The notes below the pieces were generated by a model. That model had not been told where the DNA came from, ran no database searches, and saw only the letters and a program-made list of their open reading frames with translations. 64,000 bases of DNA from NCBI GenBank assembly GCA_036382775.1, contig DASVHD010000049.1, forward strand, positions 44,802-108,801, written 5' to 3'. The position numbers were made by a program, and so were the translations under genes. The DNA comes from a bacterium. GTDB lineage: Bacteria; Hydrothermota; Tepidihabitantia; SM23-42; JAOAFX01. Below, one piece after another: positions 26,205 through 34,598 of this stretch; the first letter of the stretch is position 1; every line of letters starts with the position of its first letter.

Positions 26205-27128
26205 TTATTCAGCAGTCGATGGCCGTGAAGCCAATTTTAAAACCGTCCAGACATTAAGGCGCTCGGGTTTAGCTCCACTAGGTGGTCCGCCACCAGGCAC
26301 CCCGCCACCAGGCATACGACCCATGCCTCCTGGTGGCGGACCCGAACCTCCTTCAGCCGGCATTCCTTCCGGCTTTTCTCCTTCTGATTCTGTCCTTTTC
26401 TTTATTTTACTAATGTCAAACTCGGGCGTTTCGAACCCAATGCCAATTGCCTTAATTGTATCAGTGTCACTGGGATTAATCCCCACCGCAATTGAGTGAC
26501 ATTCGTCTTGAGTCAGCGGAATTCTCAATTCATAAATAAGATTGCCCTTCGACATCCCTACTGTGATATTCAGTCCTTGCGCCTCGGCGGTTCCGGTTGA
26601 CATCCTGCGGATTTCCTCTTTACCTGGACCCAAAATTTCCAGTTTATTCATTGTCTCTCGCAGCATTTCTTCAAATTTTTTCGGATCGCCTTCCCTGCCT
26701 CCGGTCATAAGAGGCATATCCGAATCTTGTTTTCCAAGAGGAAAATGGATTCCGAATGTCTTGCCCTTACTACCGCGTGGATCAAACCATAATGTAAGGC
26801 CCATGCCCATCACCTGAGCTTGCACGCTGCGATCCCTTGAAGCGAGACGTACATATAGATATTCTTCATCATTAATCATCGTCACCGCAATTTTGGCTTT
26901 TGGAACATACATCGTGGCGATTCCCCAGTCCGAATCGATTTCACCAATGGCAATATCACAATCCCGCCATCGGCTGCTGAGTTCGATCGGCTGGGCGCAT
27001 CCAGTCGCCAATAAGATTGAAAAAACTGCAGCCGATCGTATAACATGATAGATTCTTGCTGTCGCATGCGCTGATAATGGATAGCCATCAGCACCGGAGT
27101 GATAGTATCTATTTTGACTGTGCTTCAT
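26205..27128 (-). CDS. Predicted lipoprotein with Pro/Gly/Met-rich tail
   Basis: A 307-residue protein of unknown function. A long N-terminal extension leads to a lipoprotein signal AAVFSILLATGC with Cys44. The mature domain (WRDCDIAIGEIDSDWG, YLYVRLASRDRSVQAQV, GLTLWFDPRGSKGKTFGIHFP) resembles carbohydrate-binding or DOMON-like beta-sandwich modules of the CBM9 type. It ends in a low-complexity stretch rich in Pro, Gly and Met (EGMPAEGGSGPPPGGMGRMP). Met- and Gly-rich tails can bind copper or silver; that is inference. GGAG precedes the ATG by 10 nt. It directly follows the Spy-like gene by 15 nt. Confidence 0.65.
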   Translation of the reverse strand: MKHSQNRYYHSGADGYPLSAHATARIYHVIRSAAVFSILLATGCAQPIELSSRWRDCDIAIGEIDSDWGIATMYVPKAKIAVTMINDEEYLYVRLASRDRSVQAQVMGMGLTLWFDPRGSKGKTFGIHFPLGKQDSDMPLMTGGREGDPKKFEEMLRETMNKLEILGPGKEEIRRMSTGTAEAQGLNITVGMSKGNLIYELRIPLTQDECHSIAVGINPSDTDTIKAIGIGFETPEFDISKIKKRTESEGEKPEGMPAEGGSGPPPGGMGRMPGGGVPGGGPPSGAKPERLNVWTVLKLASRPSTAE

Positions 27129-27143
27129 AATTTGAATTCTCCT

Positions 27144-27662
27144 TTATCTTATTTCGCCTTTACCCGGCCTCATTGCCCCGGGTGCCATCTTGGGAGACAT
27201 CGGTCCTCTCTCGAAAAATGTAAATAGCCGTTTTCGTTGTTCCGGAGTAAGCACCTCGCTTATTTTCTTGAGGTGCGTCAGCATCTGTTTTTCCATTTCG
27301 ATCTGCGCCGTGGTCAGCTTTTGAAACAGGGAATCGGCCTTAGTGGAATCGGTTTCAGATTCCATCCATAGGGTGACCAGTTCTTTCCTGGTTTTCAACA
27401 TTTCCTGCATCGACAAAGACATTATCGGCTGCATCTCTTCCTGTATGATATTTAGTTTCTCAATTTGTTCATCAGTGAGGTTGAGTTCGTATCGCAAGGG
27501 GCTATGCCGCCAGTCTGGCATCGGACCCATCATATCCGGACCCGGACCGTGGCCTCTTCGAAAATTGTGTTCCTGCCATAGATTATAACCAAATGTAAAA
27601 ATGACTCCCAGGTTTATGGCGACCGAAACAAGGAGTATGATAATTAAAAGTTTCTTGCTCAT
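27144..27662 (-). CDS. Spy/CpxP-like periplasmic sensor (CnrX/ZraP type)
   Basis: A 172-residue membrane-anchored helical protein. Residues 5-28 form one membrane segment (LIIILLVSVAINLGVIFTFGY). A His/Met-rich linker (RRGHGPGPDMMGPMPDWRH) then precedes the helices LNLTDEQIEKLNIIQEEM and VLTPEQRKRLF, the two LTxxQ-like motifs of the Spy family. In Cupriavidus CnrX, a related protein holds the anti-sigma factor until metal binds. Here the anti-sigma and ECF sigma genes lie directly upstream and overlap by 4 nt, which supports the same role. The sensed signal is unknown; Met/His enrichment hints at metal. Confidence 0.75.
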   Translation of the reverse strand: MSKKLLIIILLVSVAINLGVIFTFGYNLWQEHNFRRGHGPGPDMMGPMPDWRHSPLRYELNLTDEQIEKLNIIQEEMQPIMSLSMQEMLKTRKELVTLWMESETDSTKADSLFQKLTTAQIEMEKQMLTHLKKISEVLTPEQRKRLFTFFERGPMSPKMAPGAMRPGKGEIR

Positions 27663-28138
27663 TGTTCCTCCCCGCTCACCAAATCAATGTAGGTTCTAGT
27701 CAAAGAACCTTCGGTGAGTCTGTCGAATGAAGAAATGCCCATGAGATTAGTCAATTCAGCTTGGGCTTTTGATGCATTTGTGATCTTTGTCTGACATATT
27801 GCTTTTCCCAAACTATGACCTAATACAAAAGAGAAAATAACCAGGACAGCAGCGGTAACCGGGATGACGGCATGCTTTATTGTCTCCCAAAGTGACCAGT
27901 AGACATGACGTCTTGGTTTTTCTTCAGCAATCCTCTGATTTAATCGGGCCATGAAATATGGGGAGACCTGTGCCTTTTCGATAAGACTGAGAGTGTCCGC
28001 AACTTGCGTTAGTTCAACCAGTTCCTGCTGGCACCGGTCACAAAACTCCAGATGTATCGAAATCTGCAGTTTTTCTTCTTCAGATACTTCACCATCCATG
28101 AACGCAGAAAGTCTTTTTCTTATCTTTGCGCATTTCAT
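27659..28138 (-). CDS. Zinc-finger anti-sigma factor
   Basis: A 159-residue protein with the zinc-binding anti-sigma signature: IHLEFCDRCQQE (His-x3-Cys-x2-Cys) near residue 33. One membrane helix at about 94-114 (AVIPVTAAVLVIFSFVLG) follows. The cytoplasmic part would hold the adjacent ECF sigma factor inactive, while the periplasmic tail receives a signal. GGAG lies 6 nt before its ATG. It is 67 nt downstream of the sigma gene and overlaps the Spy-like gene by 4 nt. Confidence 0.82.
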   Translation of the reverse strand: MKCAKIRKRLSAFMDGEVSEEEKLQISIHLEFCDRCQQELVELTQVADTLSLIEKAQVSPYFMARLNQRIAEEKPRRHVYWSLWETIKHAVIPVTAAVLVIFSFVLGHSLGKAICQTKITNASKAQAELTNLMGISSFDRLTEGSLTRTYIDLVSGEEQ

Positions 28139-28205
28139 TTTCTTCTCCTACTTATTTTGACTGTGATATTTTCCAAAAACTTGCGATTCACCATACACCT
28201 GAATT

Positions 28206-28838
28206 CTAGCACAATAATGCATCCTTGCAGATGCGGGGTTTGATCTTACCATTTTCCTTAAGCGGAAGTAATTTCTTTTTTAAATTACCTTTAGCTCGAA
28301 AAATCAGGGATTCCACGGATGATAGGGATGTGCCCATGATTTGGGCTATTTCCTTGTATGGTTTTTCCTCAAACTTGGATAAAACAAGCGCCATTCTCTG
28401 TCTCTCTGGTAATTCATCAATTGCCTTTCTCACGATTTTTCGCTTGCTTTCAAGTTCAGCATTACGTTCATATTTGAGCGATTCCGGAGTTATTTCTTTT
28501 TGTATTATGTTATCAAGTGATTCAACTGGACGTTTGTTTTTGTGCCGGTGGTCCAGGCATTGATTTACTGCAATTCGGAAGAGCCAGGTCGAAAACTTAG
28601 ATTTTCCCTTGAAACCCTTGGCATGGTGCCATACTTTCATAAAGACTTCCTGGGCAACCTCTTCTGCATCATCATAATTCCCCACGTACCGGTAGACTAT
28701 ATTAAAAACCGGCTGCTGGTATTTCTTTACCAATCGCTCAAAAGCATTTTCATCCCCTTGCATTACTTCTTTGACCGTTTGTGCATCTGTATCTTCATTG
28801 CGGTGAGTGTCGTTATTGTTATTCATACCTGAGGGCAT
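28206..28838 (-). CDS. ECF-family RNA polymerase sigma factor
   Basis: A 210-residue sigma-70 family ECF factor. Region 2 appears as ENAFERLVKKYQQPVFNIVYR, then DDAEEVAQEVFMKVWHH and FKGKSKFSTWLFRIAVNQCLD. Region 4 appears as LPERQRMALVLSKFEEKPYKEIAQIMGTSLSSVESLIFRAKGNL, with the helix-turn-helix. It would direct RNA polymerase to stress-response genes when released by the neighbouring anti-sigma factor. The ATG at 28838 overlaps the end of the MacB permease gene by 20 nt. An alternative ATG is at 28826. Neither has a strong Shine-Dalgarno sequence. Its genomic position inside the efflux operon is unusual, as sigma genes normally lead their unit. Confidence 0.88.
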   Translation of the reverse strand: MPSGMNNNNDTHRNEDTDAQTVKEVMQGDENAFERLVKKYQQPVFNIVYRYVGNYDDAEEVAQEVFMKVWHHAKGFKGKSKFSTWLFRIAVNQCLDHRHKNKRPVESLDNIIQKEITPESLKYERNAELESKRKIVRKAIDELPERQRMALVLSKFEEKPYKEIAQIMGTSLSSVESLIFRAKGNLKKKLLPLKENGKIKPRICKDALLC

Positions 28839-30036
28839 CGATGGGATTGAGATTTGAAGCCTTTCGTGCAGGGTAGAAACCGAAGAATATACCGATTGCC
28901 GCGGCGAATGTAACCGCCATAAAAATGGTCAGGGGATAAATGACCGTGCTCATTTTGACAAATGTGTTTAGGATAAAGGTCAGACCAAAAGCGGCGAGCA
29001 CCCCGATTAACCCTCCACTCAAACTGAGCACAACTGCCTCAACAAGAAATTGAGTCAAAATATCAAAACTGCGGGCGCCAACCGATAATCGTATGCCGAT
29101 TTCTCGCGTGCGCTCCGTTACCGAGACCAACATGATATTCATTATTCCGATACCACCAACCAGCAACGATACCGCGGCAATTGCCCCTAACAGCAAGGTC
29201 AATGTCTTAAATATCGAGGATGCCATGGCCATTATTTCTGTCTGATTATTAATTGAAAAGTCATCATCTTCTCCTGGTCTTATTCGATGAGCCTGGCGAA
29301 GCAGTTGGCTGACCTCTTCTTCAGCCGCATCCATAAGTTTCGATGAAACCGCACTGACAAAGATCATGTTGATATAAGTCCCGCCTTTGAGCCGGTATAA
29401 AGCGGTTGTGGAAGGTACCAGTATCACATCATCCGCATCCATACCAAATGAGCTCTGTCCTTTCTGTTTTAACACCCCCATGACTGTAAACGGCGTGTTC
29501 TGAATGCGGATCTTTTCGCCGATCGGATCCTGTCCCGGAAAAAGTTCATCGGCGACCGTTTTTCCCAGGATGGCGACCTTTTTTCTTGCTTGAACATCTT
29601 TATCATTAAAGAATTCGCCACTCTCCAGATCCCAATCTTTGATCTCAAGATAGTCAGCGGAAACGCCATTGACTGAACTATTCCAGTTATTACCGCCGCC
29701 AATCACCTGAGCACTAATGTTAATCATTGGGGATACAGCTTTGACATATTGTGATCCTTTGGCAATCTTGTCAGCGTCGTCCAGCGTCAAGCGGTTTTGA
29801 CTCCCGACTCCTCGACTAATGCCACCGGCCCGGCTTGTTCCGGGTCTGACCATGAGCAGGTTGGTACCGAGCGACGCGATTTCGTTGATTATTCTGCGCT
29901 GGGATCCCTGGCCTATTGCAACCATGACAATCACGGAACAGACACCAATGACAATGCCTAAGGATGTAAGCAGGCTTCTCATCCGGTTTCTCATTATGCT
30001 TCTTAAGGCGATCAGTTGCATATTTTTCCAGTTCAT
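28819..30036 (-). CDS. macB: MacB-like ABC transporter permease
   Basis: A 405-residue ABC exporter permease of the MacB/FtsX type. A first membrane helix at about 18-40 (LLTSLGIVIGVCSVIVMVAI) is followed by a large periplasmic domain. Three C-terminal helices include the conserved VGGIGIMNIMLVSVTERTREIGIRLSVGA. The FYPARKASNLNPIDALRYE ending is diagnostic. MacB uses ATP to drive mechanotransmission across a MacA-TolC conduit, expelling antibiotics, peptides or lipoproteins. In E. coli the ATPase and permease are one chain; here they are split into two adjacent genes. ATPase, adaptor and TolC genes lie directly upstream. Confidence 0.92.
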   Translation of the reverse strand: MNWKNMQLIALRSIMRNRMRSLLTSLGIVIGVCSVIVMVAIGQGSQRRIINEIASLGTNLLMVRPGTSRAGGISRGVGSQNRLTLDDADKIAKGSQYVKAVSPMINISAQVIGGGNNWNSSVNGVSADYLEIKDWDLESGEFFNDKDVQARKKVAILGKTVADELFPGQDPIGEKIRIQNTPFTVMGVLKQKGQSSFGMDADDVILVPSTTALYRLKGGTYINMIFVSAVSSKLMDAAEEEVSQLLRQAHRIRPGEDDDFSINNQTEIMAMASSIFKTLTLLLGAIAAVSLLVGGIGIMNIMLVSVTERTREIGIRLSVGARSFDILTQFLVEAVVLSLSGGLIGVLAAFGLTFILNTFVKMSTVIYPLTIFMAVTFAAAIGIFFGFYPARKASNLNPIDALRYE

Positions 30037-30040
30037 AGTC

Positions 30041-30805
30041 CTATGCTATCCCCGCGCGTATTTTCTCTTTTTCCTGCTGCAGATTTTGCAGGTTCGACAA
30101 AGCATTGCGTTGTTCCTGCACAACGGCATCTTGGAGCACAATGCCATCGCGTAAGGTAATGATTCTTTTTGCGTAAAGAGCGATATCCGGCTCATGCGTT
30201 ATAACAACGATGGTGATTTTTTGTTCATTGAGTTCCTGAAATACCGACATCACATCGATTGATGTCAGGGAATCAAGATTTCCAGTGGGCTCATCGGCGA
30301 GTACAATTGACGGTTGATTCACAAGTGCCCGGGCGATTGCCACACGCTGTTGTTCACCACCGGAAAGCTGGTTAGATTTGTGGCCAATACGGTCCCCTAA
30401 CCCGACCCGATCTAAAGCTTCGATAGCTCTCTTTCTTGGGTCTTTGACCCTACCCGTCCGGTCATAAAATAAGGGCAGTTCAACATTTTCCAGGGCCGAT
30501 GTCCTGGGCAGCAGGTTAAAACCTTGAAAAACAAATCCAATTTTCTTGTTTCGTATGTCCGCATATTCATTGCGGGACAGGACGTTGGTGTTCATGCCTT
30601 CAAAGTAATAATTGCCCGAAGTCGGTTGGTCAAGACAGCCAATAATGTTCATCAATGTAGATTTGCCCGAACCCGAAGCGCCCATGATAGCAACAAACTC
30701 ACTGCTCTTTATCGTTAAATTAACACCTTGCAGAGCCCTCACCATAATGCTACCCAGGTCGTAAGACTTGACTATTTTTTCCATCCTGATCACGGCAGTA
30801 TCCAT
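30041..30805 (-). CDS. MacB-like ABC transporter ATPase
   Basis: A 254-residue ABC ATPase of the MacB/LolD subfamily. It has Walker A GASGSGKST, Q-loop FVFQGFNLLPRTSALENVELPL, signature LSGGEQQRVAIARAL and Walker B IVLADEPTGNLDS. The start is the ATG at 30803-30805, which has GGAG 6 nt upstream and gives the usual length. A longer frame back to 30976 would overlap the adaptor gene by 160 nt. It powers the permease encoded 4 nt downstream. Confidence 0.93.
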   Translation of the reverse strand: MDTAVIRMEKIVKSYDLGSIMVRALQGVNLTIKSSEFVAIMGASGSGKSTLMNIIGCLDQPTSGNYYFEGMNTNVLSRNEYADIRNKKIGFVFQGFNLLPRTSALENVELPLFYDRTGRVKDPRKRAIEALDRVGLGDRIGHKSNQLSGGEQQRVAIARALVNQPSIVLADEPTGNLDSLTSIDVMSVFQELNEQKITIVVITHEPDIALYAKRIITLRDGIVLQDAVVQEQRNALSNLQNLQQEKEKIRAGIA

Positions 30806-30815
30806 TGATACTCCT

Positions 30816-32114
30816 TTAAAAAATGGGCGGCGGTCCCGGCGCACGATTCTTTTGCTGCTGATTATTTGTTGTAGTACCCTTAGGTTTTCCTTGCTGCGCA
30901 ATACCACTGATAAATTCCATGCTTTCCGTAATACCTCGCCCCTCAACGATTTCGGTATTCTTGCCATCGGTGGCACCCGTACGGACGGGCATCATGTTCA
31001 ATGTATTCTTATGGTCAAAATACCATAACATTGCAGCATCCTCGGGCAGCTCTTCTTGAGATTGTGCGTCCATCCCAGGAAATCCGCCCTGCGGTAACCT
31101 GTTTTTCATCTCCTGCTTTATCGAATCGGGCGGTGGGCCAATTTTTTCCCGCATGTTCTTTCGAAAGTCAGCGAGCATTTTTTGAGTCGGTTGGAACTGA
31201 AGTGCCGCATTCGAAATGAGGAGCACGTGCTGTCTCTGCTCAACGATAAAATCCACCGTGGCCGTCATCCCCGGGAGCATCAATTCCTTATCATTTGCGG
31301 CATCCACCACAACGGTATAGTTGACCACATTTTGGATCGTCTCCGGTTGGAGTCTGATTTGCCTGACCGTGCCGTTAAATGTCTCATCCGGATACGCATC
31401 TACGGTAAATCGCACTGCTTGTCCTTTTTTGATTTGACCAATGTCACTTTCATCCACATAGGCATGTATTTCCATTTGAGAGAGGTCTTTGGTAATGACA
31501 AAGAGCGTGGGGGTTGAAAAACTTGCGGCCATAGTCTGACCCGGTTCAATATTCCGATTAATGATGGTTCCATCGATGGGTGAGCGAATGACCGCATATT
31601 TGAAATTTACGCGGGCGCGCTCATAATTTGCCTGGGCAGATAACAATGCCGCATGGGCAACTTCATAATCGGTTTTTGCCGTTTTGAAGTCAATCTCTGA
31701 TATTAAATTGCTTTGGTAAAGTTCTTGCGCATCTTCATATTTTGTCAATGAAAGATCATGCTGAGCTTGTACTTTGAGGAGATTGGCTTCAGCATCACGG
31801 ACCGAAGCGGCCAATGTCGTAGTATCCAGCACCGCCAAAACTTGCCCTTTACGGATTTTATCATTAAAATCCACATAAATTTTGTCGATCGTGCCCGAAA
31901 CCTGGGTGCCAACCTCGACCGTGCCTTTTGCACTGAGTGTGCCGGTACTGGATATTGTATTTTCGATATCGCCCCGTTCGACCGGTGCGAAGGTGTATTG
32001 TAAAAAACTGTTTGAACGCCTCTTTATCGTCACGTAGAAAGCGATACTGATCACTAGTATGACGATGCCAATGATAATCCATGTTCTTCTTTTTATCTTC
32101 TTCATGTGTATCAT
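30816..32114 (-). CDS. macA: MacA/HlyD-like periplasmic adaptor protein
   Basis: A 432-residue membrane-fusion protein. One N-terminal membrane helix (11-28, TWIIIGIVILVISIAFYVTI) is followed by a barrel-sandwich (lipoyl-like) domain with STGTLSAKGTVEVGTQVSGTI, then a coiled-coil hairpin (about 95-175). A beta-barrel domain and a Pro-rich C-terminus (KNRAPGPPPIF) complete the chain. It connects the MacB transporter to the TolC channel. GGAG lies 6 nt before the ATG. The flanking genes encode both partners. Confidence 0.9.
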   Translation of the reverse strand: MIHMKKIKRRTWIIIGIVILVISIAFYVTIKRRSNSFLQYTFAPVERGDIENTISSTGTLSAKGTVEVGTQVSGTIDKIYVDFNDKIRKGQVLAVLDTTTLAASVRDAEANLLKVQAQHDLSLTKYEDAQELYQSNLISEIDFKTAKTDYEVAHAALLSAQANYERARVNFKYAVIRSPIDGTIINRNIEPGQTMAASFSTPTLFVITKDLSQMEIHAYVDESDIGQIKKGQAVRFTVDAYPDETFNGTVRQIRLQPETIQNVVNYTVVVDAANDKELMLPGMTATVDFIVEQRQHVLLISNAALQFQPTQKMLADFRKNMREKIGPPPDSIKQEMKNRLPQGGFPGMDAQSQEELPEDAAMLWYFDHKNTLNMMPVRTGATDGKNTEIVEGRGITESMEFISGIAQQGKPKGTTTNNQQQKNRAPGPPPIF

Positions 32115-32123
32115 CTTTTCTCC

Positions 32124-32300
32124 TTATCTAATTTTGACCCCGCAACGATATTCAGCGACCTCTTGTGCAATGACAACATTATAATATTCTGCTTTTAATT
32201 TTTCAGCCACTTCCAGAGCGGATTGAATTTCACAACAACATTCTAACTTAATCGGTGATTCTGAGAATCCTTGTTTAGAATAAATAATGTAGACAAACAT
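32124..32300 (-). CDS. 58-residue Cys-rich small protein in the efflux operon
   Basis: A small protein reading MFVYIIYSKQGFSESPIKLE, then CCCEIQSALEVAEKLKAEYY, ending EVAEYRCGVKIR. AAGGA lies 6-7 nt upstream, inside the end of tolC, whose stop codon is 2 nt before its ATG. It therefore sits in a tightly packed operon between tolC and macA. The beta-alpha-beta rhythm (VYIIYSK, SALEVAEKLKAEYYNVVIA) suggests a compact cytoplasmic fold. Three consecutive cysteines plus a fourth near the end could bind metal; that is inference. I do not recognise the family. It is too short for most gene callers. Confidence 0.65.
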   Translation of the reverse strand: MFVYIIYSKQGFSESPIKLECCCEIQSALEVAEKLKAEYYNVVIAQEVAEYRCGVKIR

Positions 32301-32302
32301 TT

Positions 32303-33544
32303 TTAGTCCTTGTTTAACACTTTCTCGCCCAAGAGATATGATAGAGTAGCCCTTTGTACATGGAAATCACTTATCGCCGAGGCGAGTGCAACCGCGGTTG
32401 CATTTAGATTGTCCTCAGTCGTCAACAGCTCGAGAAATGAAACAAGACCAAGGGCATATTGCTGTCTGGCGATGGTTGCTGCTTCGGTAGCCGCGTCTAG
32501 GCCTTTGGACGCGTATTGCAGTCGATCATGAGCTTCGAGCAAGCCATAATAAGCGGTATGCAAAGATTTCTCACTTTCTAATATAATCCGCTTTTTTGAA
32601 AATTTTTGAAGCTGGAGCTCTTTCCGTGCATTGAGATTGTTAAAAATAAGTGACTTTATTTCGAGAATCGGGAAGGAGACACTGATCCCATAGTTTTTAA
32701 TGGCATCGCCTCTCCACTGCTGGAAATCAAATACCAGTTCATCACTAGTATATGTGTAGCCATAAAATAGCGATACTTTCGGCACGAAGGCCAGATAAGA
32801 TGATATTAAATCCAATTGTGCCACATGTTCTAACTCCTGAGCAATATGAATGCTGTTATTTACCTCCACAAGCACTGCCGCAAGCGAATCAATCGAAGGT
32901 AATTCAAAAGTAAGCGGCGGTGATAGAGTATCAATAGGATAGATGTAGTTGTCCGTGGCAAGAAGCGTTTTCAGTTCTTCCTGGGCAGTGATCTGAAGGG
33001 TTTTCGCCTTAGCCTGGTCCTGTAAAGCACTCAGGTAAGATACTTCTGCCTGCAGCGCGTCAAATTTCGATGCCGCACCGATTCTATATTTTGTCTCGAT
33101 TAGTTGCTTGTTTTCGTCGACCCTTTTAATCGCGGTCTCTGATGATTTCAATAATCCATTAGTATAGATAAGGTTGTAATAGGCTTTCTCCACATCCAGA
33201 ACCAGTCCTGAAATATCCGCTGCGTGTTGAATATTAGTACTCTTCAACTGGTGATGACTAACAAGGATCGAACTAATGATATCAAGGTCAAAAACCGGCT
33301 GCGTAAGTGTCAGCTTACCTGAATATAAGTTGGTCTCGGAACCATCGCTTTTAGAACTTGTGTAATCGGCGGTTGCGGATAGTGTCGGCAGAAGATTTGA
33401 AAACGCCTGATAGAATTGGATCCGTGATTTATCTAGAGCAATTTTCGATTCATAGTAAATCGGACTCTGAGATAAGGCAATATCAACGACCTGCGCTAAA
33501 GATAAAGAGTCGATTGCTAAAAATGACAGTAAAAATATCATCAT
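32303..33544 (-). CDS. TolC-family outer membrane efflux channel
   Basis: A 413-residue outer-membrane efflux protein with a short signal peptide (MMIFLLSFLAIDSLSLAQ). Two structural repeats of long helices follow, for example ALDKSRIQFYQAFSNLLPTLSATADY and TARKELQLQ-type heptads, and later YASKGLDAATEAATIARQQYALGLVSFLELL, the hallmark of the second repeat. TolC proteins form trimeric tunnels from the periplasm to the outside. It is the first gene of the 12-gene efflux/sigma operon. Upstream lies a weak promoter with a 16-bp palindrome. Confidence 0.92.
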   Translation of the reverse strand: MMIFLLSFLAIDSLSLAQVVDIALSQSPIYYESKIALDKSRIQFYQAFSNLLPTLSATADYTSSKSDGSETNLYSGKLTLTQPVFDLDIISSILVSHHQLKSTNIQHAADISGLVLDVEKAYYNLIYTNGLLKSSETAIKRVDENKQLIETKYRIGAASKFDALQAEVSYLSALQDQAKAKTLQITAQEELKTLLATDNYIYPIDTLSPPLTFELPSIDSLAAVLVEVNNSIHIAQELEHVAQLDLISSYLAFVPKVSLFYGYTYTSDELVFDFQQWRGDAIKNYGISVSFPILEIKSLIFNNLNARKELQLQKFSKKRIILESEKSLHTAYYGLLEAHDRLQYASKGLDAATEAATIARQQYALGLVSFLELLTTEDNLNATAVALASAISDFHVQRATLSYLLGEKVLNKD

Positions 33545-33567
33545 TATTTCATAATAATTTCTGCTAA

Positions 33568-33599
33568 TCTAATATCTATTAGACTGATATTATTGTTAA
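33568..33599 (-). promoter_or_regulatory. Candidate promoter and palindromic operator of the efflux operon
   Basis: Minus strand TTAACA (33594-33599) with GATATT 17 nt downstream forms a weak promoter. Its -10 lies in the near-perfect palindrome TCTAATA-N2-TATTAGA (33568-33583). A dimeric regulator could bind there; which one is unknown. Confidence 0.4.
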
Positions 33600-33722
33600 A
33601 AACTTGCTGTAATTTGTTTCATATCATTTAGTTAGACGCTAGAACTACCGAATAGGTTTTAACGCAGGTGTTGGGCAATATTGTTCTGTTTCAGCGACCA
33701 TTGGACAAAATACATTTATTAG

Positions 33723-34598
33723 TTGGAGACTTGAGAGGTTGAACCGGCCATAAACCCGGGTATAATATTATACCCTTTGAGGAGGTTTTATGGACGAAGT
33801 TACCAACACCGCGGTTGAAGAACAAACACCGCCGGGCAGCACGGCCAAATTAATCCGCCGGGTCCGGAAGGCGACCGAGCGCAGGTTCACCGCCGAGGAG
33901 AAGATCCGGATCGTGCTCGAAGGTTTCCGCAAAGAACTGCCGATCGAGGACCTGCCAGCCAAGAAGGAATGGCAGCATAAGACCCAAGCAGTGGATGAAA
34001 TCTGGCAGTGCGATGCGACCCATTACTTCGTGGTCAACTGGGGTTTTTACAAGCAGATCACGGTGCTGGATGACCACTCCCGCAATCCCCTGGCCTGGGA
34101 TCTGCTACCGGACGAGACCGCGTTCAGCATCAGCACGGTCTTCGAGAAGGCTCTGGAAAACGCCTGGATCCTGGGGCATCTCCTGGACGGTCGCAAGCCC
34201 CAGCTCTTATCGGACAACGGCCCCGGCTTCACGTCGTTTGTTCTGGCCGAGTACCTGGACGCTCATGGCGTATCCCATATCTTCGGCGCGCCCTATCATC
34301 CCCAGACCCAGGGCAAGATCGAGCGCTTCCACCGGTCGATCAAGGCGCATGTCTGCCTGATCGTGTACTGCTCGCCGGAGGAACTGAAGCAGGGGATCGA
34401 TGCGGCGATCACAAACTACGCGCAGACGCCGCATACCGCGTTAAAGAACGTAAGTCCTTTGGATGTTTATCTGGGGCGGAAGGAGGAGATCCTTAAGTTA
34501 CGGTCGGAAAAGAAGGCCTTGACAATCGAGCGGCGTCGGTTATATAATAAGGCGCTGAGAGAAAAAGAATATGGTCGGTAAACTTGAAAAGTCTCCAA
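33723..34598 (+). mobile_element. IS element with internal deletion (IS3/IS481-like DDE type)
   Basis: About 876 bp. The ends are imperfect inverted repeats: 33723-33751 (TTGGAGACTT...ACCGGCCAT) and 34571-34598 (ATGGTCGGT...AAGTCTCCAA). It contains one transposase frame. No clear target-site duplication was identified by eye. GGACA motifs lie just outside both ends, so the boundary may extend 15-20 bp further. Confidence 0.65.
33790..34581 (+). pseudogene. DDE transposase lacking part of its DNA-binding domain
   Basis: A 263-residue frame. The catalytic integrase core is intact, with Asp in WQCDATHY, Asp in LSDNGPGF and Glu in GKIERFHRSIK. The N-terminal helix-turn-helix start (RRFTAEEKIRIVLEGFRKEL) jumps directly to PAKKEWQHKTQAVDE. 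Family members have roughly another hundred residues there, including the rest of the helix-turn-helix. The junction is in frame, so the deletion leaves a continuous reading frame. GGAGG lies 7 nt before the ATG. It is probably transposition-defective or dependent on a full-length copy elsewhere. Confidence 0.7.
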
